From contig CM073322.1 of the NCBI GenBank assembly GCA_037043015.1, positions 24,642,364 to 24,706,363 on the forward strand: a stretch of 64,000 nucleotides of DNA. The letters are read 5' to 3'. The DNA comes from Bryum argenteum (lineage: Eukaryota > Streptophyta > Bryopsida > Bryales > Bryaceae). Position 1 is the first letter of the stretch, and each line of letters opens with the position of its first letter. The translations under genes were made by a program, and so were the position numbers. The notes under the pieces are model-generated. The model did no database searches and was not told where the DNA came from. It worked only from the letters and a program-made list of their open reading frames with translations. Of this stretch, positions 1 through 14,322 are shown piece by piece.

Positions 1-3000
1 TTGAAAGATTCAATATATTGAGGGAGAGAGTGCATCCTGTATTTTCTATTCTACGACTTGGATATGATGCATTGTGCTTGGAAGATCAACATATATTTTT
101 GGACTTAGCACTCTTGTGGACACCTCGTTGGAGAAGTTGGAAATTTGAGTTGGAGTATATGTGGAAGTGGATGTGCGGAATTTACAGGAAATCAAGAGAT
201 GATATGAATGATTGTGTAAGTTTTATTCTATAAATGCCGATCTCTCCAATGTCAAGTGAGTGTCATGTTGTAAAACCATATCCAAGAAAGTATGTGAATT
301 TAAATTGAAACCTAATTGTAAGAATAACTTGTTAAATTCATAGATTCTTTTTAATACTATTGCTTTTAGCAAATGGGTGATGTTACTGGAAGTTGGTATT
401 TTTGTAAATGCATAGATTTTATTTTTGAGATTCACATGTGTTTTATAAATTTAACTCGACAAGATAATATGTTTATTTCATTATGTAATTTTGTTGAAGG
501 TGATTCTATGAAGTGATACGTTCTATGTAAGGAATGGCATGTCTACATTTCGGATGAAGGAATTGTACCATTTTTTCAATCCAACAAAAATGTTAAAATT
601 ATTACATATGACTAACATTGACGTGCTTACAATGCCAGGTGAATGCTTTAAAGAGGAACGGGCTACTAGAAGTGGTTGTTGAACCAAATGGATTAAACTG
701 TAATATTCATGATTTATATATTGACTTTGCTGAGGCTGAAGTCCAAACAGGGCCATTTGTGAAAAGGCGATTTTTAATAGATGAAGGAGGAATGGAGGTC
801 CCTTTTGAACTTCTGAAATATCCACCAGGATATTGTTGGTCGTCCCTTGAGAGGCTTGTCATACAACAAAGTAATGTGGAAAGTTTCAGGGAAGCAAAAT
901 TGAACCATTGCTTGAATGTGGAAGTGTTGTACCTACTTGAGTGCAAAAATCTTGTTGAAATTGATATTGGTACTTTGGAAAATCTGAGAAGTATGGAGAT
1001 TGTTGGTTGTGACAAGCTTGTTATAAATAATCAAGGAGTCGAGAGACTTAAGAATCTTACTTTCATATATGTTGGAGATTGCCATGTAAGCTTTGATCTT
1101 GACTTCCTTAAAGGTTCGAAAAAGCTTCAGACTCTCATCATTCAAAATTGCACGGGTCTGAAGACTCTACCTAGAGATTTGAAAGACTTGAAACAACTGC
1201 GGGACATTAATTTGCAACGATGTTGGGAATTGAGGACACTTGGAGATATTAAAGCAGTAGGGTCTTTGAAGGTGTTAAATGCTGAGAAATGCACCAACTT
1301 GAAGGAGTTGCCGAATGATTTGAGTGGTATGACAAATTTGGAAGTGCTTGATATTCGAGGGTGCAGCAATTTGGAGACGTTAGGTGATGTGAAAGCTTTA
1401 AGGGCATTGAAAATTCTGTATGCTTTTCAATGCACCAACTTGAAGCAGTTCCCGGATGATTTGAGTGGTTTGACGAATTTGGAAGAGCTCTATATTGGAA
1501 GGTGTAGCAGTTTGGAGACATTGGGTGATGTGAAAGCTTTATGGGCATTGAAAAGTTTAAATCTTGAGCTATGCACCAACTTGAAGGAGTTGCTGGATGA
1601 TATGAGTGGTTTGACGAATTTGGAAGAACTCGATATTGGAGGGTGGAGCAATTTGGAGACGTTAGGTGATGTAAAAGTTTTAAGGGCATTGAAAGAACTA
1701 TATGCTCATGAATGCACCAACTTGAAGGAGTTGCCGGATGATATGAGTGGTTTGACGAATTTGGAAGTGTTGGATATTCGAGGGTGCAGCAATTTGGAGA
1801 CGTTAGGTGATGTGAAAGCTTTGCGGGCATTGAAAAGTTTAGATGCTCAAGAATGCACTAACTTGAAGGAGTTGCCGGATGATATGAGTGGTTTGACGAA
1901 TTTGGAAGTGTTAATTATTGGAGGGTGCAGCAATTTGGGGACGTTAGGTGATGTGAAAGCTTTATGGGCATTGAAAAAACTATATGCTCATGGATGCACC
2001 AACTTGAAGGAGTTGCCGGATGATATGAGTGGTTTGACGAATTTGGAAGTGTTAATTATTGGAGGGTGCAGCAATTTGGAGACGTTAGGTGATGTAAACG
2101 TTTTAAGGGCATTGAAAGAACTATATGCTTATGGATGCACCAACTTGATGGAGTTGCCGGATGATATGAGTGGTTTGGTGAATTTGGAAGTGTTGGATAT
2201 TGGAATGTGCAGCAATTTAGAGACGTTAGGTGATGTGAAAGCTTTGAGGGCATTAAAACATTTAGGTGCAGAAGAATGCACTAACTTGAAGGAGTTGCCG
2301 GATGATATGAGTGGTTTGGCGAATTTGAAAGTGTTGGATATTGGAAGGTGCAGCAATTTGGAGACGTTAGGTGATGTGAAAGCTTTATGGGCATTGAAAA
2401 GTTTAGATGCTCAAGAATGCACTAACTTGAAGGAGTTGCCGGATGATATGAGTGGTTTGACAAATTTGAAATTGTTGGATATTCGAGGGTGCAGCAATTT
2501 GGAGACGTTAGGTGATGTAAACGTTTTAAGGGCATTGAAAGAACTATATGCTTCTGGATGCACCAACTTGATGGAGTTGCCGGATGATATGAGTGGTTTG
2601 ACGAATTTGGAAGTGTTAATTATTGGAGGGTGCAGCAATTTGGAGATGTTAGGTGATGTGAAAGCTTTATGGGCATTGAAAAATCTATATGCTCTGGAAT
2701 GCACCAATTTGAAGGAGTTGCCGGATGATATGAGTAGTTTGACGAATTTGGAAGAGCTTGATATTCGATGTTGCAGCAATTTGGAGACGTTAGGTGATAT
2801 CAAAGCTTTAAGGGCATTGAAAAGTTTAGATGCTCAAGAATGCACCAATTTGAAGAAGTTGCCGGATGATATGAGTGGTTTGGCGAATTTGAAAGTGTTG
2901 GATATTGGAAGGTGCAGCAATTTAGAGACATTAGGTGATGTGAAAGCTTTGAGGGCATTAAAACATTTAGATGCAGAAGAATGCACTAACTTGAAGGAGT

Positions 3001-3632
3001 TGCCGGATGATATGAGTGGTTTGACGAATTTGGAAGTGTTGGATATTGGAGGGTGCAGCAATTTGGAGACGTTAGGTGATGTGAAAGCTTTATGGGCATT
3101 GAAAAATCTATATGCTTGGGAATGCACCAATTTGAAGGAGTTGCCGGATGATTTGAGTGGTTTGACGAATTTGGAAGAGCTCGATATTCGAGGGTGCAAC
3201 AATTTGGAGATGTTAGGTGATGTGAAAGCTTTGCGGGCATTGAAAAGTTTAGATGCTCAAGAATGCACTAACTTGAAGGAGTTGCCGGATGATATGAGTA
3301 GTTTGACGAATTTGGAAGTGTTAATTATTGGAGGGTGCAGCAATTTGGGGACGTTAGGTGATGTGAAAGCTTTATGGGCATTGAAATTTCTATATGCTTG
3401 GGAATGCACCAATTTGAAGGAGTTGCCGGATGATTTGAGTGGTTTGACGAATTTGGAAGTGTTGAATATTCGAGGGTGCAGCAATTTGGAGACGTTAGGT
3501 GATGTGAAAGCCTTAAGAGCATTGAGAAGTTTGGAGGCTCGGGGTTGCACCATCTTGAAGGATTTGCGGAGTGAATTGAGTGGTTTGATAATTTTTGAGG
3601 ACTTTTATATTAAGGCTTGTAGCATTTTGTAG
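1..3632 (+). CDS. NB-ARC/LRR (NLR) disease-resistance protein, 3' part, two exons
   Basis: NLRs are intracellular immune receptors; this is the C-terminal part of one. Exon A (1-215) is open to the window edge and reads like the ARC region of an NB-ARC domain (FSILRLGYDAL, then DQHIFLDLALLW). A GTAAGT donor at 216 and a CCAG acceptor ending at 638 are phase-compatible. Joining them gives a winged-helix-like stretch ending IHDLYIDFAEAEVQ, comparable to the MHD-type region of plant NLRs. Exon B (639-3632) then encodes irregular LRRs up to about 1238 and 17 regular 47-residue LRR units. The first in-frame ATG of exon B (618) is inside the intron, so it is not the start; the true start, the P-loop and any TIR/CC domain lie left of the window. 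The stop at 3630 appears to be a mutated GAG codon. The gene may be functional with a shorter tail, or a pseudogene. I am sure of the family, less sure of intactness. Confidence 0.85.
1239..3629 (+). repeat. 17-unit LRR-coding tandem array, 141-bp period
   Basis: Successive LGD(V/I)K motifs recur every 141 bp (47 residues, about two LRRs of 23-24 residues), for example at 1239, 1380, 1521 and 3495. Each unit runs LGDVKALxALKxLxAxxC, then TNLKELPDDMSGLTNLEVL, then a DIxGCSNLET-type segment. Units 4 to 16 are almost identical at DNA level, and most differences sit in the short segment after ALK (LDAQE, LYAHG, LYAWE, HLDAEE and others). The two ends are more diverged than the middle. This is the pattern expected from unequal crossing-over or gene conversion inside the array. 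Confidence 0.95.
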
Positions 3633-4090
3633 ACAATAGGTGATCTTAGAGCTTTGATGGCTACAAAGGAGTCGAATATGAAGAATTGCTCAATATTGAA
3701 GGAGTTGCGAAATGATGTGTGGTTCAGAAAAATTACAAATACTTAATTATAGAGATTTTAGCTATCTGGAGACATGAAGTTATATTGAAGCCTCAGTGGC
3801 TTTCAAGGAGGTGAATGTTGGATACTGTGTTGGTTGGAGGGTGTTGCCAATGATTTGTGCAATTCTTTGAAAGCTCAAAATTGAAGGTGCAACAAATTGG
3901 GGAGATTAGGTTTGAAACATTTGGAGAATCTTGATTTTAGGGTTGTTGCTATTTAGTGACATTAGGTGATATCAACTCTTGGACGAGTTTAAAAATGTCA
4001 AGACATTGCGAATGTTAAAGATTGGTATAGTCTTTTGGTGCTTTGAGTGGTTTAAAGTAATAGGAGGAATTGGATGTGTTTGGATGGGCC
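3633..4090 (+). pseudogene. decayed LRR tail beyond the NLR stop
   Basis: Directly after the TAG at 3630-3632 the same frame continues as TIGDLRALMATKESNM followed by NCSILKELRNDV, clearly an eighteenth LRR unit, before a second stop near 3744. Further decayed LRR-like words (ggtgcaacaaattgggga near 3886, gacattaggtgatatcaa near 3958) run to about 4090 in shifting frames. The receptor once had a longer LRR domain. Confidence 0.75.
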
Positions 4091-5076
4091 TATTACGTAA
4101 TCTGAATGAATAAAATGGTTATGGACTTTAGGCAGGTTATATGGTAGTAGGTGAATGAGTTTAGAGATTTGGTCGTGTAGTTTTTAATCCCTTAACATCT
4201 CAGCCTATTTCCTGTCAGAAAACACATCTCAACTATAGAATCTTGTACAAGAATTATCGTAGTTCACGAAGCCTCATAGATTGCGAGATTATAATGTAGC
4301 AGTACTCAAAACAAACTACAAAATTTCATCATTCTCACTTGAGAGTAAAAAAGCTACTATAAAACTTTATGCAAAATCAAAAAATTGTCACCAGAAATCC
4401 AATACCAACGTTAAATTTGATCAAATTAAATCCTTCAACTAAAAAGATGTTGAAATTCATCTTAAGATCTTTAAATATGTAAATAAGATTCATGAAAAAG
4501 TATTTTTGATTTCAAATGATTGGCTTGCAATGGTATAAAATATATTTAATGCTTGAAAACCCAAAAACATATGTTATGTTGCCTTGACTAAAATGTATGC
4601 CATTAACTCATACTTCATTAGATGTGCCCGCAAGTTCTACCACACAAACCATAGTTAATCTTTGATCCAACCCACGTAAAATTGAACTCTAAACAAAGAA
4701 GTTACGGCTCTTCAAAGTCTGAGCGCTTATCCAAGATGTTGTTTTTTGTCATCAAGGACGTCTAAGGCTTAAGTTTCTTGAACCATTTAGAATAACATTA
4801 TATACAATGTAAATAGTTTCCGTGCATTAGAGCCTTGTATGATCAAAAGTTGTCATATTGTGATGAAAGAATATGAAAATGAATTTTTACTTTTGTAAAG
4901 AAACATACGTGGATTTTTACTTCCAGACATCAATCTGTCTTAGTTTAACTTATACAAAGTATGAAGCTCAATCTCGATGTCTAAGCTTCTTTATGTGGAT
5001 TCGGTTTCATCCTGTAGTTGGCATTTGGACAAACGAGTTCCATGGTCTAATTGAAAAAAATAAAAAATAAAAAATA

Positions 5077-5118
<42 letters not shown>

Positions 5119-6007
5119 GATTTTTTTTTTTTTTTTTTTTTTTGCTCTCCACAATGTACAGATAAACCAAAACACTCAACTTTGGTGGTGATTGGATAAA
5201 CACTTTGACAACTTTGAGATAACAAGGAGTGCGGACCTCCGAAGGGAGATCCTTTCCATTCATAAATTCACCTCAAACTCACGGGTAAGCATTCTTAGCA
5301 GCTACCAAGGAGGATGGAGGAGGGGTAATGAGCCCCTGAATTTTTTGATGTATAGACATTAAATGCCAAGGAGTAAGCTTCTCAGGGTAACTTGGGGTCG
5401 CAGACCTCAAATTTGAATTCAAATTATTGAAAACGGCCTTGAGAGGTCCCCACGGATTCTAGGGTGCCTCCTTGGTACCTGCCACGAACCATTGCCCCAA
5501 ACTCACAGGGTTTGTGCACTTTAATATTTCGACAAAATTCCTACCTACTTCAAACACTCACACTCTTATTCACTGAATTCAACTACTCAATTCTTGTTAC
5601 TCTTAGGGAAGTGTACAGTAACATATAGGTGTTTATTGTAGTTGAACTTCAAAAACTCTATCCCTAATTGTATACTTTTGCAAATTATGAGCTCAATTTC
5701 AACAAGTTCTTCCTATGGGTGCATCACTTTCTGCAAGGCTTAATTTTTTAACTGCAGGGCTACACCATTACTCAAAAAGCTTGTGCTTCTCCTAAAGGTG
5801 GTTCTCCCTGAAGTTGCAGTGGGAGCTTGAGATGAGATTCTGACTATAGAAGGTTGACTTCACTTGAGCTTGTTATAAATGTCCGACACCAAAGTACATA
5901 CTATATGATGAGTGGATCACAACATTGATTACCAGAGGCTTTTGCTGTAATACCTGAAAACTCAAGGAAGTGGACCACAGGACTCCATTATTGCTTTATG
6001 AGATGTT
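4091..6007. other. intergenic, AT-rich, no gene seen
   Basis: No ORF with recognisable protein content on either strand. The only clear structures are the (TA)n microsatellite at 5082-5115 and a run of 23 T at 5121-5143. Confidence 0.6.
5082..5143. repeat. (TA)n microsatellite plus T23 tract
   Basis: A pure TA dinucleotide run (5082-5115) is followed six bases later by 23 consecutive T residues. ORFs called across it are low-complexity artefacts. Confidence 0.95.
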
Positions 6008-6471
6008 TAAGGTAGAATGACCTTAAACCGCTTGAATAAGGAATTGAGCGTGGTTCTGGACTTCGAGTGCATGACGTGAAATTTTTCTTCGAAGCGGAAA
6101 CAGGAGGGAGAGTTAATGCAGAATTTTCCAGAATTAAATAGCAAAAACTGAATTTACTACAAATTTTTGAAGCGAAAAGTGTACATGACCTTAAAGTGAT
6201 CAGTAGACTCTCCTTTTTATCCGGCAGACGAGTACTTTGTGGCGCTCAGGCATGTAGCTAAAACCGTTCAAAATAGAGTTAATGAACCATGAACCATGAA
6301 CCATGAACCAACCACCTCCCTACACATGTCCATATCGAGTCACTTTTTATGAAATTTTATGAAATTTTATGAAATTGCTATGCACACAATAAGGTCACAC
6401 CATGGGCGGCTACAGGAGCGGTCTACCCTGCGCTTCTGGGGGGCCGCGCGGTTTAAGGTCATTCTACCTTA
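6008..6471. mobile_element. 464-bp TIR element, TA target (mariner/Stowaway-like), short copy
   Basis: The ends are TA-AGGTAGAATGACCTTAAACC and its complement, GGTTTAAGGTCATTCTACCT-TA. A TA target duplication suggests Tc1/mariner-type mobilisation. The interior has no coding capacity. It contains a 9-bp tandem repeat (ATGAACC-type, about 6283-6311) and three copies of an 11-bp TTTTATGAAAT unit (about 6352-6376). A second copy at 24677-27748 carries a CACTA-type insertion; this copy preserves the uninterrupted target (gctcaggcatgtagct at 6244-6259). Confidence 0.8.
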
Positions 6472-6659
6472 CATGTTACATTGGGACTGTGGTCTTGGAG
6501 GAGGATATTTCTGAATGATGTTAAGCAAGTTGGAAGTTTCTGAAAATTCTTAAGAGGACAGATGAGCATGAGTATGAAATCTCAAATGGCAAAACTTCGC
6601 AAAAATGGCATTTTGTGGGGTAGGTGGTCAGAATTCATGAAAAAGAAAAAACAATATCA

Positions 6660-7690
6660 TAACTCCTTAAGTCGACCCCAGCGAGAGGTTCTGGTTGATT
6701 TGACTTTGGTCAGTCTCTTTTTTACTAAATAAAGATTGCATGAAGTTGAAAGCTTTTGTAGGTTTGTAGAGATTTTTCATGTCTTTTTAAAGAGACCATT
6801 CATGCTTCAAAATTCCTCATACTTTAGGAGATTTTCATGGTCAAAGTTTGAAAACAGAAATAGGGCATGTTGAATGATGCCCAAAACCACATTATAAGCT
6901 CATTTGTTTTCAAAAACTGCCCAAAAATTATTTAGATCACAGAAACTTCAAAAATCGCCAAAAATTAAGATTTTACTTCTTTTTTAAAGAATAAGTTCTT
7001 GGTATATGTAGAAGAGGTACAAAGGCATGATCTCATCGTTCCGATTTTTAATCCAATAATTTTTCACATGCCTTATTTTATTCTCAAAGACCAGTCTTTG
7101 TATTTAACCCCTAACTCTCCTTGTTGCAAAATGGTCTAAGTCACAAAATCTGACCTTCTTTTAGATTAAGCTCAAAAACTCTCAATCCAAGCATTACTTA
7201 AAAGATTCAACCGTAAGATCTCAAAGTTCACTTGACATTCTTCTCACATACCAAATTTGAACCGTTCATTCTTCCTCATTTGTGAGATTATAATGGTCAA
7301 AGTTGGCTGAGTTTTTCTCCTGCGGGAACCTCCAAACCCGATTCAGGTTTTAAGGAGAGTTAGGGATTAAATTTCAGCATACCTCCGTACAAATAATCAA
7401 GCATTTCTATGAGTCCTATGACAGTAAAAAAATGCATAAACATATTCCTAACTCACCTAGGAATAAGAATGTGAAGAGCCAAATATGGTCTTTTTTGTCC
7501 CTTAAGACACTACATACCCACCCTTTTCTACAACTAGGGAAGATAACTTTTTGTTCAACTTCAAGCATTACGATCTCACAATCTGTGAGGAATTTGAATC
7601 TAAGATTTGATATACACATACACATACTAGGTACTAGATCCTACGGTTACACACTTGAAATTTTGTCAAAAGTTGAATTTGTTTAGTATT
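6660..7690 (+). repeat. dispersed repeat R1, copy 1 (about 1 kb)
   Basis: This stretch aligns collinearly and in the same orientation with 15835-16690 and, more weakly, with 60150-60880 and 63280-63760. Shared landmarks are a gttgatttgact start, an aagaccatwcatgcttcaaa-type segment, a catacctccgtacaaataat-type segment, and a closing ggtactagatcctacggtta-type motif. No protein is recognisable. The TTAA-bounded element at 7104-7370 interrupts only this copy. Confidence 0.7.
7104..7370. mobile_element. 267-bp TTAA-bounded MITE, copy 1
   Basis: The left end is TTAACCCCTAACTCTCCTT and the right end is AAGGAGAGTTAGGGATTAA, with TTAA at both extremities as the presumed target duplication. Copy 2 lies at 34354-34621. 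The paralogous R1 repeat has one intact TTAA at 16340-16343 where this element sits, so insertion into TTAA is directly supported. The interior holds the motif CATTTGTGAGATTATAATG (7277-7295), shared with other TTAA elements in the window. There is no coding capacity. Confidence 0.85.
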
Positions 7691-8192
7691 AAGGCCATTT
7701 AAGTTTGAAGTTAAGGTAGTGATATTTCATAGAAGCGGTCGATGCTCAATTGGTGATGTGGAGATACCATTTTGGAAGCACAATCATATGTCACTCAAAT
7801 AACACTTTGTAACAGTTTTGATATGTTACGGTTATGAGGAAACGCCCCTATATAAGCTATGAGGAAAGGAAATAAATGAAGTTCTTTCTGGAGGCTACCA
7901 ACATGTTCCTGCAGCCTGCTCTCTTTCAGTCGGAGGCCTCTCTCGTCCTTGCTGTGGTTGTGGCATTAGTTGGTTCTGAGATTTTGACTTCTATCTTCTG
8001 ATTTGGTACGATGGCACAATTAAACGGACTAAGCATGAAATGGATCAAACAAGAAGCATATCGTTTGAAAAAGCAACAACTAATTTTTCCACAAGCATAA
8101 GAATTATGCATAGATAAAGTACCTCAATTTTCATAAATTATCTCCTCTATATCTTATTTACTCTCATCACCCTCTTATTCATCAATCCTAAT
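7691..8192. other. intergenic stretch downstream of the ALDH3 gene
   Basis: AT-rich DNA with no recognisable gene. The short minus-strand ORF at 7926-8111 has no family features and does not continue the ALDH3 frame. Confidence 0.4.
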
Positions 8193-8198
8193 TTTATT
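8193..8198 (-). terminator. candidate polyadenylation signal of the ALDH3 gene
   Basis: The minus strand reads AATAAA about 40 nt after the ALDH3 stop codon at 8237-8239. The position is plausible, but plant poly(A) signals are degenerate, so this is only suggestive. Confidence 0.4.
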
Positions 8199-8236
8199 TG
8201 TTAAGTGACACCCCTATACAAGAAAGGATGATTTCA

Positions 8237-11345
<3,109 letters not shown>

Positions 11346-11640
11346 CTGACGAACGCAAACTGCGTAGGGACGCCACTCTAGCTGGAATTGGAATTATCGA
11401 ATAAAATTAATCCAAAACTGCAGAATTGGCCAGAACGGTCTGCAGCGCGAGTAAGTGCGGTGCGCAACCACCACCGCGGCTGCGGAATCAAGAGCGAGGA
11501 CGGCCGCGCGCTCTCGGGCGCGGCGCGGCACGGCACGGCACTACGAGCGGGCAGGTGAAAGTTTTCCTGCCCGGACCTGCCCGCTTGTGTCAGGTCTTCG
11601 GACAAGAGTCTTAAGTCTCACGTGCCATGGAGGTGACATG
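11346..11640 (-). promoter_or_regulatory. GC-rich 5' flank / leader of the ALDH3 gene
   Basis: Upstream of the ALDH3 start the sequence stays GC- and CpG-rich to about 11640, with runs of GGCGCGGCGCGGCACGGCAC type, then drops abruptly to AT-rich DNA. ORFs here exist on both strands and look like composition artefacts. Core promoter and first-exon limits cannot be fixed from sequence alone. Confidence 0.45.
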
Positions 11641-12063
11641 TAAGTACAGATCCGGCCTCACATCGGCTGGAATGGATGTAAAAGCCGACAAGTCATAGAC
11701 TTGCCCCTTGGATTATTGATGTATACTTATGAAGTTGTTGCATGAAGTTCTTGGATGGAAAATAGTGGATGTCTTTTATTGGAACTTCCTCTTTCTCCTA
11801 ATTTTACGATTGGGGTATATTTTTAAGAACTAGGGGTTAGATGGAATGATTGGCAGCAATTCTTTACACTAGGGATGTGATATTATAAAGGGTACGTCCG
11901 CAGAAGTGTTATAAGAACAGGATAGAGTATAGTTGTATGGAGTATAGTAGTGAATGATGAAGGATATTATTATGGTGTACGGAATCAATTAAGCATTCAA
12001 GGAAGAAAATTCTTGAAGCACACTTTTTTGTATAGCAATGTTGATGGATGGTGGTGGAGTTAA

Positions 12064-12778
12064 ATGCAATGAGAAAAATTCAAACCATTTGTGGAATTTG
12101 TAAAGGTCCACTAAGATTCCTTATGCAAGTACTTCACAATAAGGATGAGCTTATTCAAGCAACACTTGTGTTTATATGACCAAAAATGACATGCTTGGAA
12201 GAAGACCAACATCAACAATGCAAACAATTCGAAGTAAATCTTAGTCGAAGTATAAAAGCATTTTGAACTCAATACTGGAAAAAAACTTATACACTAGAAG
12301 ATGCAATTCGTAGAGGCACCTCAGCTTCCAAAGAAGATGGAACAAAGTTGTGGCACAGAAGAAGATTATTGAAGGTGATAATGACCTCATGAAATATTAA
12401 ACTTCTATGGAAAAAACAACAAATTTGAGTCCAACAAGGGTTTTGCACGATGAATCAGATGATGATAGAAAAGAAGCTTAAGATTTATCACCAAATGATT
12501 AAGTATGGAAAAAGTTCAAAACAAAAGGAACACCACATCAAGTGTTAAGGGTATCTAATTCTCCTCAAGCAATGCCTTTGTGGCTTTCATTCCGAGGGCA
12601 ACGGAAGGACTCTAATATTCCTCTATGCAACCAATGTGGTGGTCAACGTATATTTGAATTCCAAATTATGCCCCAACTCCTCTATATCTTAGAACTTGAT
12701 AATGGACCTCAATCTCTTGGTTGGAAGACTATTGTTGTTTATACTTGTAAGGACTCATGTTGGACAAATTCGAGTTAG
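12064..12778 (+). pseudogene. PDCD2-like (programmed cell death 2) pseudogene
   Basis: PDCD2 proteins are conserved eukaryotic factors linked to 40S ribosome assembly. From about 12085 the frame reads TICGICKGPLRFLMQVL, then QATLVFI, stop, PKMTCLEEDQHQQ. This matches the PDCD2 pattern of a Cys pair, a PLxFxLQV segment and an FVFMCPxxxC segment, with the MC replaced by I and a TGA. About 85 codons of degraded spacer follow with several stops. Then comes WKKFKTKGTPHQVLR, then PLWLSF, then QCGGQRIFEFQIMPQLL, then YTCKDSC, which is the typical PDCD2 C-terminal domain, ending at TAG 12776-12778. The parts are collinear without obvious introns, which would fit a retro-copy, although no poly(A) tail is visible. 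Confidence 0.8.
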
Positions 12779-12784
12779 AGATAT

Positions 12785-14000
12785 GAATTTGTTTGGGCCC
12801 AATTACATCCATACTTTCTTTCATCTTTGAAGATCAAGCATTTTGAGCTAAAATAAACATGCAATAATACATAGCTTTTGTAATTTTTTTCAACTTGAAA
12901 TAGAAAGAATTTAAGCGTGTTCTATTGTAAATACGAAGTTGAAGCAAACTTTAATTACATTATGAGCAAGTAAAGGCACGCACCCCCCATGAGCGTGCAT
13001 GTAAGAATCTTTCTTTGATGAAGATTTGACCACCATACAAGATTTGACCCCACATGAACATACAGTAGGGTGTCCAATTACACGTTAACCTATAGTTGTC
13101 ACTTCTAAAGTTTGTAGTTATTGACGTAAGTGCTTATAAATATCTTAAAAATATAAATACTTTGTTGTTTCTATTTGCTGATCAACAAAAATTAGTAAGA
13201 CAATCATTCCACCACTTCAAGTGTAGCGAATTCCTCAAATGCACAACATTAGGTGTTCGTACCTTACACCACGTAGAACTCGAACTAAAACCCAAAGTGG
13301 AAGGGCGATGACTGAGACCATACAACAATGTACTTTGATATATTCATAAGACAAAGTAGTTTGTTAAACTACAAATCTAGAGCGAGACTTGGCCCCAACA
13401 TCTCCCAAGTTTTAAGTCCTAAATCCAGCTCCAAGGGAACAACTAATGCATTTAAGGTGTTCTAACATCTGATCTCAAGTTTGTAGATTGTGCTTCTTCA
13501 TGTAGATTCATGATCACTTCCAAATGTAATTGTAATTTACTCGTTGAGTAGAGAAGTGTGTGATACTTCTTGCTCTTCTATGTGCACCATCTCCATAGAT
13601 TTCCACACGATTTTCAGCTTCTGTAGTACTACCCCTAGCCTCTACCAAATTTTGCTTTTGTGGAAACAAAATAATTAATAACTTTTCACATATAGATTTC
13701 ATCACTGTGTTGTGAGAGTTTATTGTTTTTTGTTCTTTATATCTAAAAATTTCAAAAATATAGAGATAAGAACATAAAGCTTTAAAAAAAAAAGTGATGA
13801 AATTTAAGCACATCAAAAAAACCGGTTTCTATTGATTGAAAATCTGAAGATTCTTGAAGCAATTAATCATTTATAACCGGAATCTGGTAAAGGCTACGGT
13901 ATTGTTGTTCATTTGGTGCCTTTCTCTTGCAATGTGATTCTCCATCTTATGATCTGCTCTCTTCACACTGTTCCAAAATTTTCCACTATTGATACTGTCA
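12785..14000. other. intergenic, no gene recognised
   Basis: AT-rich DNA with only short ORFs lacking family features. Confidence 0.5.
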
Positions 14001-14322
14001 TGTTGAATTCAGTGTTGTCTTATCAGACAAAATTCCTATTCATTTGTCAGACAAAATTCCTATTCATTTGTCAGACAAAATTCCTATTCATTTGTCAGAC
14101 AAAATTCCTATTCATTTGTCAGACAAAATTCCTATTCATTTGTCAGACAAAATTCCTATTCATTTGTCAGAAAAAATTCCTATTCATTTGTCAGACAAAA
14201 TTTAGATGAGATGTACATTTGATACATTGAAAACTTCTTAGATGTACAGTACACCTCATCTTAATTGTGTCTACAAATGAATAGGAATTTTGTCTAATAA
14301 GACAACCCTGGTTGAATTCATA
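14000..14322. repeat. 24-bp minisatellite inside a larger inverted repeat
   Basis: The unit TCAGACAAAATTCCTATTCATTTG (written here only as 24 bp starting TCAGACAAAATTCC) recurs head to tail from 14023 to about 14204, seven full copies plus a partial. The copy at 14167 has one changed base. One inverted copy of the unit lies at about 14273-14296, followed by an inverted copy of the left flank (TTGAATTCA at 14003-14011 and 14312-14320). The whole can fold into a hairpin in which only one arm has expanded. Confidence 0.9.

Noticed and set aside
1249-3553. Many minus-strand ORFs with repeated HHLTSPNC or FVKPLISSGNSFKLVHS words
   Set aside because: They are regular only because they mirror the LRR tandem array on the plus strand.
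13983-14209. 98-codon ORF with repeated QTKFLFIC
   Set aside because: It is the translation of the 24-bp minisatellite, which stays open because 24 is divisible by three.
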